This document shows positions 1-11,474 of a DNA stretch of 64,000 nucleotides, in pieces. The notes beneath the pieces were generated by a model. That model was given only the letters and a program-made list of their open reading frames with translations, did not search any database and had not been told where the DNA came from. This DNA is from Reticulitermes lucifugus. Taxonomy: Eukaryota > Arthropoda > Insecta > Blattodea > Rhinotermitidae. The translations under genes and the position numbers were made by a program. The DNA lies in contig JAKCWW010000187.1 in the NCBI GenBank assembly GCA_026260175.1, positions 72,780 to 136,779 of the forward strand, in the 5' to 3' direction. Position 1 is the first letter of the stretch. Every line of letters begins with the position of its first letter.

Positions 1-1057
1 CAGTGCTTACTACATACACGCCACATACTGTAACATTGTAACACTGAATTTTTCACACGAGTTTTACTCGTATTTATGAGTTTCTTATGAATGTTAGAAT
101 CAACGTGGAATATTTCTCTTCACAGAATTGAGAGGTCAGTTTTTATGATGGAGATGCAGCGTATTTTCTGTAAGGTAGAAAACAATTTTTTAAATGTCAT
201 GTAGGAGAATTCACACTAAAAGAGTTAATAATACGTGTGTTCAAGTCATGGCCGTAATAAGACTTTTGCATTGAACATTTTTTCACGTGATACCATGTAG
301 TTTGTATGTTGCTACCAGACTACATCTCGCCTTATTTATAAGAAACCTCATATTTCACTAATTACGCTACGTAACTTACTCCACTTTAATTTATTTAAAC
401 GTATAAAAGTTTGAGTGTTTCAATACTGTCGTTTTTCTGTCCCCATGTAGTAAGTCATTCTTATAGTTCCGAATACGAATGCCGAGTGACACTGATGGCC
501 GAAAACGGATTTTCGTAACTGGCAGAGTGAATATTCAGTGAAATTGTCATTTAATGCGTAATAATGGATCAGTGGTGGGGTGTTCTGTCGAAAGGGTAGC
601 GAGGGATAAGAAATTTTATTTCTAAGGCCTTTTTAGCCTGCTGCTAGGGTATGAATATTAGTACAATATACCAAGAGAAAAAGTACAGTACGTTGCAGCC
701 TATTTGTGGTACCTATGTTTATATCATTCACAAATATGTCCAGCAGAAGATTACGAAATATTTATGGTAAAAATAGAGTATGTCGTAATGACATAACAAT
801 AACTATTAATAAAATTTGTACAGTATCAGTGTCTATTTTGCATCTGAGAACCAAATCACTTATCCATAGACTGTTATGTGTGTCAAGTAATGCCTAAAAG
901 AACTGTATCTCTGTAATTTACGTACACTGAATTTAGATCCTTGACGAGTTTTTTAAACACCATTAGTATTTAAACGGGCTTTATGCAATTATCAAACAAA
1001 TCTATGACCTACATGAAAGGTAAAGGATGTCGCGTAACATGTCAAGCAGGCACTGAG
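1..1057. other. AT-rich intergenic DNA, no gene seen
   Basis: No open frame on either strand shows recognisable protein similarity or convincing splice structure. The DNA is AT-rich. I see no tandem repeat or clear transposon terminus until the SINE that begins near 1058. Confidence 0.5.
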
Positions 1058-1136
1058 AGGAGGGAGGTAGAGGTAGAGGTATAGCTCTACCATGCTCAAC
1101 CTCACGCTAGAAAAGGGTGGGTAGTCAACTCCATGG

Positions 1137-1276
1137 GATAGAGTCAGGTGGCGGGCTCTTGTGAATGCGGTATGAACCTTCGGGTTCCATAAAACGCGGG
1201 GAATTTCTTGACTAGCTGACGACCTGTTAGCTTCTCAAGAAGGAATCTGCTCCATAGAGTTAGTTAGTTAGTTAGT
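1137..1276 (+). mobile_element. 5'-truncated non-LTR retrotransposon tail with 15-bp target duplication
   Basis: A ~140-bp insertion carries the terminal reading frame (WRALVN, then MNLRVP before a stop) and ends in an (AGTT)n tail. It is flanked by a direct repeat, TAGTCAACTCCATGG, at 1122-1136 and 1277-1291. The repeat comes from the host SINE, which identifies it as the target-site duplication. The same 3' end occurs at about 30580-30930. Severe 5' truncation with a long variable target duplication is typical of target-primed reverse transcription. Confidence 0.85.
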
Positions 1277-1352
1277 TAGTCAACTCCATGGCCCGACCGC
1301 TTCACCCCAAGAAAGAGACCCGGCACCCACTGTACAGCAGGCTGGGTGTGTC

Positions 1353-2061
1353 TGGTGCTGAAAACACAGGTCAAAATGTTAATACCGGTGCTTCGGTATT
1401 TGTATTTATGAAACCGGGATACCGGTATTAATACCAGTATTCCAAAAACAAACATGTACTGCCTTAACCATCCGCATGTAAACAACCAATTTATTGTACA
1501 CAGTAGACCAGGGATCGACCACGAGAGATCGCCTACAATTTAACCAGCTTTTATACATTTTATATTTTAGCATGTCACTATATTGTTAGTTTTGTTTGTG
1601 TAATTCATACTGCCACAAGAGTCCCTGATGGTGATCCCAGGAAGGGATCGAAACATGTTGGACTAGCTTAGAGAGATTGTAATATATAATATCTCAAAAA
1701 AAGTATAAGAGTACGTTTGTTTGTTAAGTATTGTTTGTTTGATCAGCGACAATGCGCGGTATGAATAATAAAAAATTTATGCAATATTTACTTTTTGTTT
1801 TGTGTGCAACAAAGTGTCTAGTGAACCAGATGTGAGTTTCATGACGTTCTCAAGTTTCCGTTACATTTGCTTTGTGTATAATAATCCCTCAGTTGTAAAC
1901 TCGGTAATATTAATGATTTATTGATGTCGATTTTATAACCTTTAAGTGAATAAATCAGAAACAATTATTTTGAAATTAGTACGGAAACCCCCATATTTTG
2001 TATCAATACCGGCATTTGAATACCAGAAAAAAATACCGGCATCACGGTATTGTAAGCCCCA
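1353..2061. mobile_element. Non-autonomous hAT-like DNA transposon (709 bp)
   Basis: The element starts TGGTGCT and ends with the approximate reverse complement (AGCCCCA). Subterminal ATACCGG-type motifs are repeated near both ends (1382-1440 and 2008-2050). It is flanked by 8-bp direct repeats, GGTGTGTC (1345-1352) and GGTGCGTC (2062-2069), which differ at one base. An 8-bp duplication is the hAT signature. No transposase frame is visible inside, so it is a non-autonomous copy. The superfamily assignment is inferred from duplication length and terminus layout only. Confidence 0.65.
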
Positions 2062-2177
2062 GGTGCGTCTCGGGGTCTATCTGGATGGGTCCGGAAAATC
2101 TCGCAACCTGCCGGGGTTCGAAATACGGATCGACCAGCTTGTAGCAAGTCGCTGTACGGACTAAGCTATCCCGGCCG

Positions 2178-3846
2178 CACTGTGACCTCCACACAATCAC
2201 AAAATATCTACTGAACTGTCCAGTGTCGGTGATGATGACTTCGGTGATAAAATTAAAAGATGCTATGGAGAAGAACTCTCAAACTAAAAGTGTCCATAGA
2301 TAAATTGCCCTTACAAACACCCATATCCACTTCTCCAAATCACAAGACCAATACTTACACACACAAACATAATCTCAAGCCTCAATATAAGATTTAAGAA
2401 GACACTGAACAGTATACCTTCCCAAACAAATACACTGTTCCACCTTTCTGCTGTATATCACAAAGACCCCACTCTGCTTGTTACCATGCAAAGCGAACAT
2501 CTTGCAATTCCGCTTCTGCTACACATACCAATAAACTGCTATTTTCCCGATGGGAATTGCATCTAAGTCTCGGGGCACCAATATCACTTTATTGGTCCTT
2601 TAGAGCAAATGCAGGGATCCAAATAGTGAAGAATTCCAGTCACACGAATCTCGTGTAACAACACACACTTAGGGCTGTATCTGTGATACCAGACTGTGAT
2701 TCGCGGAACCGTGAGTTTCCGCGGGATATGGGAGAAATTTAGCGGTTCTACATGGAACATTTCTTTGCATTAAAATTGGTAAATGTAATTTTGATAAATT
2801 TAAAGTGACTTTTTTATTTTCCTTCCCATCTTTTTGCATAAATGGTGTGTAAATTACCAATAATAAAATGTTATGTTCTAAAAGGTTTCATTTTATTTTT
2901 GATCTGACAAGCACATCTAAAACTGCAAGCGATTGCACTAAAATTCAGATTTAGACATAAGGTTTCCACACATATTAATAAACCAGAGGCGTTTTAGACT
3001 TCCAGTTTCCAAGGACATCTACATGACTGACTGATAGACATGGCCATCATATAACGTTTACATTCTGTGAACCTGTTAGCTGAGAATAAATAACGTATAC
3101 TTAAGATAGTATAAATTAGATAAAGTAAAGAGAGCAGGACGAAAAGTCACCCACTGTAACTGCGAACTTCACCGGAAAATGCAAATCAGTGCGTTAACAA
3201 CACAAAATTTTCTGGTGTGTTTTCCAGAGCCAGACAGCTGGGTAGACCCAGAGAGGGCCAGAGGAAGCAAAACGAGTCTCGTTACGCCCTGATAGCCAGT
3301 AGATAATTGTATCCCCTACGTTACGTACAGCCGTTTGCAAGATTTATTAAGTCCCACCAGCAAAACATAGTATCGGAAAGATTAATGTCTCAAGTCAGAA
3401 TATTGAGAGGCTGTATTGAGAATTGTTAATTTAGGCAGACTGCTCAACATTTACTAATCAATTATAATGATATATGCTTATTGGATAACACTTTCGAATC
3501 CTGACGTCTTTAATGCGGAACTCTAGACCGGCTACGTCGCTGGACTCTAAAGTTTTCACTCACTGTTCCTGTTGCAGCGTTTATCCTAAATGTGCCCCGT
3601 AGCTCCTTTCGATGTGTTGAAACACGCACAAAGATCAATCTAAAAACAACAGGCAAATTTCTTAGAGCCAGTTTTATACAGCTATCAATCAGTAAATAAT
3701 CATTTATCGGCCTATCTCTTATTTAAAATAAAAAATATTAAAATATGCAAACAAAGTTCACGTTTTACTTTTCGTGGATGTCAAAACTTGTCGCTGTGTG
3801 TGCACACGTAGTTGTAGCAGTACCAGCTAAACAGCGAACCAAATCG
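2178..3846. other. Intergenic DNA, nothing recognised
   Basis: Only short open frames are present, none with recognisable domains or flanking splice sites. I see no tandem array or terminal inverted repeat here. Confidence 0.5.
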
Positions 3847-4227
3847 AATCAACTGATATAACTGGCTAACACAACTGTAGTTGGTACGTACATCTATACT
3901 GAGGTTAATCAGCTCAGCTTAAGCAGCTACATGTTTCGACCCGCATGCCGTCACCTTCAGGATGTATATTGTACAAGGACGTAATTATTTACTAACATAT
4001 GCACACTTGTGCTAATTTTATTAAGATTTTTAACAGGCATATTTTGAAAAAAGAATTTTATGTATAGGTTCAAATCTCCACGGTAATATATATTAGCAAA
4101 CAATTACATCCTTTTACAATATACAGCCTGAAGATGGCAGCATGCCTGTCGAAACATGTAGCTGCTTAACCTCAATATAGATATACTTACCAACTATAGT
4201 TGTGTTTGATGGTTATATTAATTGATT
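3847..4227. repeat. Foldback (long inverted repeat) element, ~380 bp
   Basis: The left arm (AATCAACTGATATAAC, running on through the CTACATGTTTCGAC region to about 3980) is the imperfect reverse complement of the right arm (about 4100-4227, ending ATATTAATTGATT). Matching internal blocks include CAGCTACATGTTTCGAC against GTCGAAACATGTAGCTG. The two arms flank a ~120-bp AT-rich loop with no coding content. This is a foldback MITE of unknown superfamily. Confidence 0.75.
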
Positions 4228-4624
4228 TCATTAAACAGCGAAAACTGAAAGGGCGCTCTATTCCATATATTCTTATTTTGGCTTTTTTTTTGCCTGCCAG
4301 AGAGTGAAATCGTCATCAGTAAGAGAAACTAATTAAATTTGGATGAATATGAAACAAACAAAATTACCAAAGGCAGTGATATTTATATGTGGCAGTAGTC
4401 CGAGATCTAAGGTCAGGCAAGGGTCTGGTAGAACAGCCAGGAAGTACGTAACTAACGGCGATTTGAATGCATGTTTTGCTAAGTAAATGTACTCTCATTG
4501 CAACTTGACAGACCACAAAAGAATAAAAGTGTCATTAATTGCCAATGTACGTATGTCCTGCGATTAATAAATATTTAAAAATAAATTTAAACATGTATTA
4601 TACACCAATGCATGCTTGTATATA

Positions 4625-4672
4625 TGTAAGTGAATGTATGTATGTATGTACGTATGTACGTTTGTATGTATG
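4625..4672. repeat. TATG/TACG microsatellite
   Basis: A run of TGTATGTATG/TACGTATGTA units. The open frame crossing it (Val/Tyr/Cys rich) is produced by the repeat and is not considered a gene. Confidence 0.8.
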
Positions 4673-5144
4673 CCCCTATGGCTCTGTGTGTGCTAATACA
4701 ATACTAAAAAACATAACTGAGGTTAATTATAAAAATGCAAGAAGCGTGAATTCTGTAAATAGTTATTCAGTTCTAAAACACTTGCCAGCCTCTCTACTTT
4801 CCAAAACGCCGAAGATATACATGACAACAATTTTCCTACTTTCTTCTTGTGGGAATGGAAGCTGTCGCGTCCTGACTTTCAGGGAGGAACCCAAATTGCA
4901 AACGCATGAGCAGAAAGTAATATAAAATTTTTTTTAATTAAGAAGGATGATGCACGTGAGCAATTTAAGGCACTGCATAATCAGGGACTCCGTGATTCAT
5001 ACCAATCGCCTAGTTCGAAATTTGAGGTTCTCATAACGGTGTTGCTGAAGATTCAAGTCTTCTGGGATGTTACGTCGTGTCGACTGGTAAATACTTGCTG
5101 AAATTTCGAAGAATCAATTTAAATACATCATCATCATCATCACC

Positions 5145-5345
5145 ATCCGCCACGAGTTAGGCCTTTATAGAACTGTATCGGCGTCGTCTAATAGTCTCTT
5201 CAAAGGTCTTTCAAGTCGTCTTCTCCATTTGGTCTATAATTCAGCATTACTTCTGGCATCCTGTTGTTGTTCATCCTTGTTACATGTTGTAGACAATTTG
5301 ATTTGTATCTTCTTAGTGCCTCGTCAACTGGTTCTACTTTCAAAT
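5145..5345 (-). pseudogene. Decayed non-LTR retrotransposon ORF, C-terminal segment
   Basis: Read on the minus strand, the region gives a degraded frame containing HVTRMNNNRMPEVMLNYRPN. This resembles the C-terminal part of reverse-transcriptase ORFs of insect Jockey-type elements. Stops interrupt the frame soon afterwards. No endonuclease or RT catalytic core is present. Confidence 0.6.
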
Positions 5346-6519
5346 TTAAATAAGATATCACATTTTTAATAAAAGTGACTGCACGACGATTTTAGTGAAA
5401 AAAATATTATTATAACAGTATTATTTCACGCCTTCAGTGGGATTCTAATCAACAGAGGCCACGTGTGTCAGAAGAAGTCTTTATGTTCAGCTAGACGATA
5501 AATGTTAGAAATTCTGAAGTCGCCTACACACGTGGACTTTGTCAAACTGAGTCATAAAAAAAATTCTGATGTTGTATAATATAGTAGCCCGCCTTAAAGA
5601 TTTCTGTCGTAATTATTGATAGAAATAAATTCGTGTTAATAACACGTCGCAATTTCATAAAGTGTTAATTGTTTTGTACTGTAACGAAAGAAACTGACAT
5701 TTATAAAGGAAATATTAATTACTTCATATGAAAAAACTTAGCAAAGTAAATAAACGGTGCTAAGAGAAATTATAAGAATAATGATTAAAATTTGTTAAAA
5801 TTCTTTCAAGTTGTCAAGTATATTGCCTATAAACACATTCATAACGAGATATAGCGAAATGTGAAAGTGTTTCTTTAATGACGCTGTCGGTAATGCAAAC
5901 TACCGTTCAGAACAAATCCTGAAATCAGTGCCGCTAAAAAACCAACTTTGAAAACTACGGTACAGAATGTCCGAAATACGAATGATGACAAAAATATGGC
6001 CACTAGCCAGATAAGAGATTTCTTCGTGTGCTACTCTTTGATTCAGTACACTAAAACAGTGATTTATTTTCTGTTCTAGCTTCACCAATAGGACACAAAT
6101 CAGCGACTTTTGTGGCGAAAAATGTGCCCGTACTCACTCTTTGACAGCAGGTAGAGTTGATAAAGCTCCGTCTTTTGTATTAAAAAAATAAAAATATTTC
6201 CATAATTTTGTTTCATATTGTAACAATACTGTTGGAATAAAAATAGTTATTCTTCCCAAAGTTCCGAATTTGTAATATTCATCTAATACGTCACCGTCAG
6301 TAAAGGTATCGGTACACTGGGCCCTTGCCTACCATCACAAAAGAGCACAGCACATAGCACTGTATGTAACGTAATATAACATTCTGCAGGGTGTCATCAA
6401 TAGTTTCTCAACCCACATGTACTTTAGAAGTTACATGTGTATCGTAACAGCAATTATTAATTTGGAATTCAGCACTTATCTTCGTTGTAGGTATATAATA
6501 AAGCATTTGTGTCTTAATA

Positions 6520-6632
6520 TTTAGTTTTTCAACCAACAAATGCACTTTTTATTTTTGTAATTTTTGTTCACTACACACTAGTGGACAAAAATTACGAAAA
6601 TAAAAACTGCATTTGTTGGTTGAAAAACTAAA
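6520..6632. repeat. Near-perfect hairpin element (~110 bp)
   Basis: The left arm (TAGTTTTTCAACCAACAAAT and on to TTTTTGT at about 6567) is almost the exact reverse complement of the right arm (ACAAAAATTACG to GAAAAACTA). A short central segment, TCACTACACACTAGTGG, separates them. It is a compact foldback MITE or hairpin with no coding content. Confidence 0.8.
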
Positions 6633-6805
6633 GATTAATGTTAAGATGGACGGTGAGCACAACGTCATTTTTGTCTTGTTTAGGGTTTATAAAACGGTGG
6701 AATATTCGCTCATAAAAAAGAGCGATTTTTTGCAAATCTCACATTCTTACTGAAAATCAATTTAAAATTAGTACTGTTACGTTATGCGTGAGAAGCAATA
6801 CTCAC

Positions 6806-6893
6806 CAGTGACATCTGTGGCGGTGAGTCCGAGTGTGAGCAGCAGAAAGAGCAGTGGGTACGTGGTGAGCACGTGAGAAGCGAACCGGGCCAT
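6806..6893 (-). CDS. First coding exon of an unidentified secreted or membrane protein (signal peptide)
   Basis: On the minus strand an ATG (6891-6893) opens a 29-codon exon starting MARFASHVLTT. A strong hydrophobic core (PLLFLLLTLGLTA) follows, and the exon ends DVT plus one base before a consensus donor GTGAGT (6800-6805). No in-frame ATG lies upstream before a stop. This is a textbook signal-peptide first coding exon with a phase-1 junction. The upstream 6,894-6,992 is GC-rich and ends at an acceptor-like TTTGCAG, so the exon may carry 5' UTR and follow an untranslated exon. The rest of the gene should lie leftwards on the minus strand. I cannot identify it, although a 34-base candidate exon sits at 6138-6171. 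The family is unknown: signal peptide followed by a phase-1 intron is common in receptors and neuropeptide precursors. Confidence 0.6.
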
Positions 6894-7246
6894 GAGGAGT
6901 GCGAGGACTGCCGTGCCTTCCCGAACCGCATCACGACTACCCAACTGCGCGTCTAGCTACCACAGCGACGCCAGCTGCATGACGCCGGCGCGCTGCAAAC
7001 ACGAGCACATTGTCAGAGGCATGTACTACATCCACTGTTCGGCCATAAATCTGAATCAACAGACAACAGAAGACACTGGACGCATGCATTTTATTTAACA
7101 CAAGCAGATGTACCCTTCGCCCCGGATATGGTTTATTTCGTTATCATCACCAGCGGACTATAGCATATGTAAAGCTACAACATTTAAAAAGTGAAAAATT
7201 AAGGAATTACATTATACCCATGTCATTATGAAAGAAAACTGGGAGT

Positions 7247-7334
7247 GAGATCTGCGCTCTTCTGGGATATTACGCGGCGTCGTGTGGTAATTACCGCACG
7301 ACGCCGCGTAATATCCCAGAAGAGCGCAGATCTC
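7247..7334. repeat. Almost perfect 88-bp palindrome (MITE)
   Basis: Arms of 38 bp (7247-7284 and 7297-7334) are exactly complementary. The central 12 bases, TGGTAATTACCG, also pair except for one T-G position, so the palindrome has essentially no loop. Twelve-base direct repeats, AAACTGGGAGTG, occur at 7236-7247 and 7370-7381 and may bound the insertion. The core TTCTGGGATATTACG resembles 5075-5090 and the foldback copy at 55541-55693. Confidence 0.85.
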
Positions 7335-7381
7335 ATCAACATCGCGGCAGAAGCCTGAAATCAAGTTTGAAACTGGGAGTG

Positions 7382-8469
7382 TTGATACACATTGCAACAA
7401 AATTTGCTACCGCATTACTTTTTAACTGTCTTTTAACAACCGTGACTATCTTACACATTATCAAGAAGAGCACGGAGTCAGTTTCATACATTTGGTTTTC
7501 TCTATGTGGTCCGCGGTTGAAGACATGAAATATAAAAAAGTGCACAGTCACGTTTTCATATGAAGGCAATTGTAATAACTCCATGTCACGCGACCTCCAT
7601 TCGGTACTTGACAGTAATCAGTCATAGAAGAAGTTTTGCACACAAGGCTAGTTATTTGAGAATTTGGGACAAAATAGTTGCTGCTTATTTCCAGAGCATA
7701 AATTCCAATAATTCTTGGTAATCTGATAGTCGCTCAGTTGTTCAAGAACTCCTCGTCTTTAAAGGTAACCAACCCAGTGTGCCCTTCAGCGTACGCAAAG
7801 TCCGCGACTGGAACATAAACTCCAACAGATCAAAGTCAGCCAGACTAATACACAGTTTCTGTAAGGTACATTAATCTTTCAGTAAAGCCTAGGTCTCCGT
7901 GTAGTCTCTTTCCTTCAGATTTCCTGATGAAAATCTCGCCAGATTTTTCATATAACATATTTCCTGGAATACAAGATGCCATTGACTTCAATAATATACC
8001 TTAGCAAGGACAGCTATTTTTTCCCATCAGCCTTATTAAATCCGAGTTTGTTTGTAGCAAAAACGATGGCCAAAACCACGAAAATTTCGTGTTTGAAAAA
8101 ATCTGCCCCGACGTAAATTTTTGTCTAAAAAAAGGACATGCCCGAGCAAAGGAGGACGAATTGCAACCTTGCCAGTGTTCTGCTGTGCACATAATGAATT
8201 CTCGCTTTAATTCCGCATCATAACGGAACCGTTTCGAAGACAATGAAGTGACAATTACCTACGGCATTTCGGGATTCAAATTTCGTGCAAAAATTAAGAT
8301 ACGCCTACGCTCAATGAATGCAGATCGTGCCATAATATTTAACAATGCTAACTCCCACTTCCCCTTCCCAAGTGTCGATTGTAAGAAAGGTTTTAATCAG
8401 CAAAAATATGCACACGTGTAACAACGAATGTTCTTCGTTGCAGAGTATTAAAACGACTTGGTATAGTCA
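7382..8469. other. Intergenic DNA, nothing recognised
   Basis: Short open frames only. No domain similarity, exon-like splice borders or repeat structure that I can support. Confidence 0.45.
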
Positions 8470-8716
8470 GCCTCCTCCGATCCCAGTGGCCGCGCGGTCT
8501 ACGGCGTGAGTCTGCGGCCGCTCGCTTGCTGGGATTGTGGGTTCGAGTCCCGCCGGGGGCATGGATGCCTGTCTCTTTTGACTGTTGTGTGTGTTGCCAG
8601 GTCTCTGCAACGGGCCGATCACTCGTCCAGAAGAGTCCTACCCAATGTGATGTGTCTGAGTGTGATCTCGAAACCTCAAGCATGAGGAGGTCTAGGCCCA
8701 CTAAGGCTCCCAAGCC
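8470..8716 (+). repeat. tRNA-headed SINE (family 2), near full length
   Basis: The head contains a box-A-like GTGGCCGCGCGGTCTACGGC and a perfect box-B-like GGGTTCGAGTCC, placed as in a Ser/Leu-type tRNA but without a complete cloverleaf. A ~170-bp body follows, containing GCCTGTCTCTTTTGACTG and GTGATGTGTCTGAGTGTGAT. The same body occurs reversed at about 34172-34391 and 36714-36953. The open frames that cross it are repeat-derived. Confidence 0.85.
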
Positions 8717-9636
8717 GTGAAAAAATATTCAGCCTCCACGTTACCCCATCAGGTGCTTTATATATTGTCGCAGGGAAGGGAAATTTTAGAAACCGAAGTA
8801 CATGTAAATATTGTTCGAAATGTCTTTCTTGTTATTTTTGTATTTACTACACTTGATAGGCCAGGCTCTGTGTTTGATGTTTCTTCGGATTTCCAGTTCA
8901 AAGAACATTACGATATGTTTTGTGCTGGCCGCTTTCCACAACTGCTGCATTCATAACCTCCGCTAAGGTCGCAGTTGTATAAGTAATTCGCGAAGTTTGT
9001 CACAAAAATACGCTGAACGAGAAAATGCATCTGCGACACAATATTTTCTGTTATTAAACAGAGCTTACACTGGTATGTTACGAGACTGAACTTGGAGTTT
9101 TAAAATGTCGAAACAAAATGACGCTTAAAATATAACAATCAGACTGTCCGTCCATTGCACTGATAATTTAAACAAACATCGCCCAAGGGAAAGTTCAAAT
9201 TTTCATACCAAGCAACAGAACAAAATCTCTCGCTGGTTTCCTGCTTCTATACCCAACATTTTACGACTTCAGCGCCTCGTAAGTTAGTTTATGAAACATC
9301 CGTCACCGTAAGTTTCATCATGCCGCTAATGTGTCGACACGTTCACCGTCTGTGTGGGAGTATGACGCTCGAAACTGCACTAAATATTTGCTAATTGGAA
9401 ACTCATCCACATATTCAATGTGCACTGTCAAGAAGGGATTTCTAGCGCGTTTGATGATTGCAGATGATCGGAATGATTAAACTTTATGTTTGCCACAGAA
9501 AAATACCATACCTGTAACTTGAATACCGCTATGGCTCGACTTCGAAGGCTTAGAAAGAACTGATGAGCATTATTTCTGATTAAAGTTAATTTTCTAAAAT
9601 CCAACAGTATGGTGCAAAGAGTTGAATATACAAAGG
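8717..9636. other. Intergenic DNA, nothing recognised
   Basis: No supported coding exon, RNA gene or repeat was identified in this stretch. Confidence 0.45.
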
Positions 9637-10065
9637 TCATTCAAATGAAAACAGGAAAACTTGTGTAGAATTAATGAAAGATACTGTGATGTGCTTCGGA
9701 ATCAGCTTAAGCCAGCAATTCGAACAAAACGTGGCGGTTTGTTGTCCTCTGTCTTGTGTCCGCAGAGTGACAACGCCCGACTTCATACAGCCCGTCATAC
9801 CGTGAAACAGATGCAGGATTTAAAATTGAAGATGTTACCCCATCCGCCATATTCACCAGATTTGACATCCAGCGATTTTCACCTCTTCTGGCCACTAAAA
9901 GACGCTCTACGTGGACGTCACTTCGGATCGGATGAGGAGGTAAAGGAGGCGGTGCATGACTGGCTGATGCAGCAACCAAAAGACTTCTTCTCACGAGGAA
10001 TTTATGCCTTTGTAGAACGTTGGAGGAGGTGTGTAGAACGTGGTGGGGACTACATTGAAGATTAA
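9637..10065 (+). pseudogene. mariner (DD34D) transposase relic, C-terminal half
   Basis: An open frame to the TAA ending at 10065 encodes the C-terminal catalytic part of a mariner transposase. The second catalytic Asp is in SDNARLHTARHT and the third in YSPDLTSSDFHLF, with 34 residues between them. The normal ending AFVERWRRCVERGGDYIED follows. The N-terminal DNA-binding domain and first Asp are absent. A terminus-like GTCATTCAAATGAAAAC (9637-9653) abuts the C-terminal region directly, pointing to an internal deletion rather than random truncation. The copy cannot encode a working transposase, yet the remaining frame is clean, suggesting a fairly recent event. Confidence 0.85.
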
Positions 10066-10587
10066 TGTCACTGTACTGTCTATCTTTGCAATAAATCGCT
10101 TTATATGCGTTTCATTTTTTGCATTCAAGTATCTGTCCTTCTACTCCGAATATGGAGGCAGCTGGATCCACTAAACGTCGGCAAATTTCTACCAGACTAC
10201 ACGGCGTCACTCTCCAGAACACTGCAGTCTTTAGAAATCGTCGTGAAAACCTCAAGACTCGCATTTATGTACAAAATTTCGGTACAGCTCTTTTATCTTT
10301 CTAATTTAAAAATTCCATAACAGCCCACAGCCTTAAAAGCCATGCGAAAATGAAAACAACAAATGCCAAACATTAAGGAACTGTTTTCTTTTGACGGCAA
10401 GCATAAGCCGATTGTTCAGTCCACTTAACTGTGCTGTTAGAAAAAGCCAAACATAAATGACGTCTGCGAAAGACGAGTGTGTCCAGCAACAGCGTAGCGC
10501 ACATGCGCCTACTTAACCTCGCTTCCCGCTAATACACCGCGTCTGCTTGTGGCGCGCACGTAATACATCCGGCCCGCTAACCTTTCA

Positions 10588-11290
10588 GCCTCTTTCACAG
10601 GGCAGACTGCGTCACCGGCGACTGGTCTCCCGGTGCTCGACGACTACGAGAAACCAGTAGTCGTGACGTCAGACAGACTATACTATCACTGAAAGTGAAT
10701 GCTCAATACAATAGACGGCATTACTGTCGTCTTTCCCTTCTTTTCGCTCGAAGACTGGTGGACTGAACGGGAGACTGCAGAACCACACAGCTGAGTGTGA
10801 GCCTTCAGACTGCAGGCAGCCTCCCTGGCGACTCGAGAAAAATATTCGACGAGGAGCAATTTATTCATTTAAACTCTCCTTGGGTTGTGCAGACTTCCTC
10901 ATATTTGTGTCTTCTGTTTGTACAGAATACATAATAGTCTCCTACAGTTCTTCAAAACGGTCCACAGACACTACAAAATAAACAAAAAAATTTACTTCGT
11001 CTCTCATATCATATCTTCAAAAATAGTCCAAAATAACCCTTGTTTCTTCTGTCACATAGTACAGGGCGCGCAAACATTTTGTTCTTCTTTTTCCTTTCTT
11101 ATTGCTTTAGGTCCCACACAGCAATAGTGTCTTCCAGCTCCAGCATTGAAGTAAGCGTTTATTTTCAGACATTGTAGGCTCTCTGATGTCATGGCCGCTG
11201 GTTTCTCGTAGTCGCCGGGCTTCGGGGTGACCAGTCTTCCGTCGCCAGGAAACCAGTTGCCGGCAAATCAGTCTCCCATGTGAAAGAGGC
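10588..11290. mobile_element. Foldback DNA element with ~100-bp terminal inverted repeats
   Basis: The left end (GCCTCTTTCACAGGGCAGAC, then the CTCCCGGTGCTC and CTACGAGAAACCAG blocks to about 10675) matches the reverse complement of 11170-11290 (CTGGTTTCTCGTAGTCGCC to CATGTGAAAGAGGC). The ~500-bp interior has only short frames of no recognised type. The termini resemble those of some PIF/Harbinger MITEs, but the target duplication is unclear (TCA left, CTTA right), so the superfamily is open. Confidence 0.75.
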
Positions 11291-11474
11291 CTTAAATACT
11301 TACTTGAATTATGTTCAAAATTTAGTTCGTACCGCGCAGTACATACTACCCATCTCTGTTACAAAAACCAATGATATTTTTTTGTTCTGAAATCCATATA
11401 TAACATATAAATGTGTTTGTTAGACAGGCACTAGAACTTTGATTAATAAACCTGGTGGTATATAAAGTAACCAC

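Larger units (their letters stand above)
1058..2177 (-). repeat. tRNA-headed SINE (family 1), split by two later insertions
   Basis: The SINE tail reads from about 1058 (AGGTAGAGGTATAGCTCTAC) and the body continues at 1292-1352. The tRNA-like head is at 2062-2177, where the minus strand reads a box-A-like TAGCTTAGTCCGTA and a box-B-like region around the GTTCGAA core. The same order is seen uninterrupted at 16040-16310 and 46717-47018, so this copy was intact before a retrotransposon tail (1137-1276) and a hAT-like element (1353-2061) landed in it. Family recognition comes from comparing copies within this window. Confidence 0.8.

Noticed and set aside
4539-4925. 128-residue open frame
   Set aside because: First half is translated TATG microsatellite; the rest shows no domain.
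8520-8560. Possible functional tRNA gene (box A and box B present)
   Set aside because: No complete cloverleaf or anticodon arm; the tRNA-like part is the head of a repeated SINE with copies at 34.2 and 36.7 kb.
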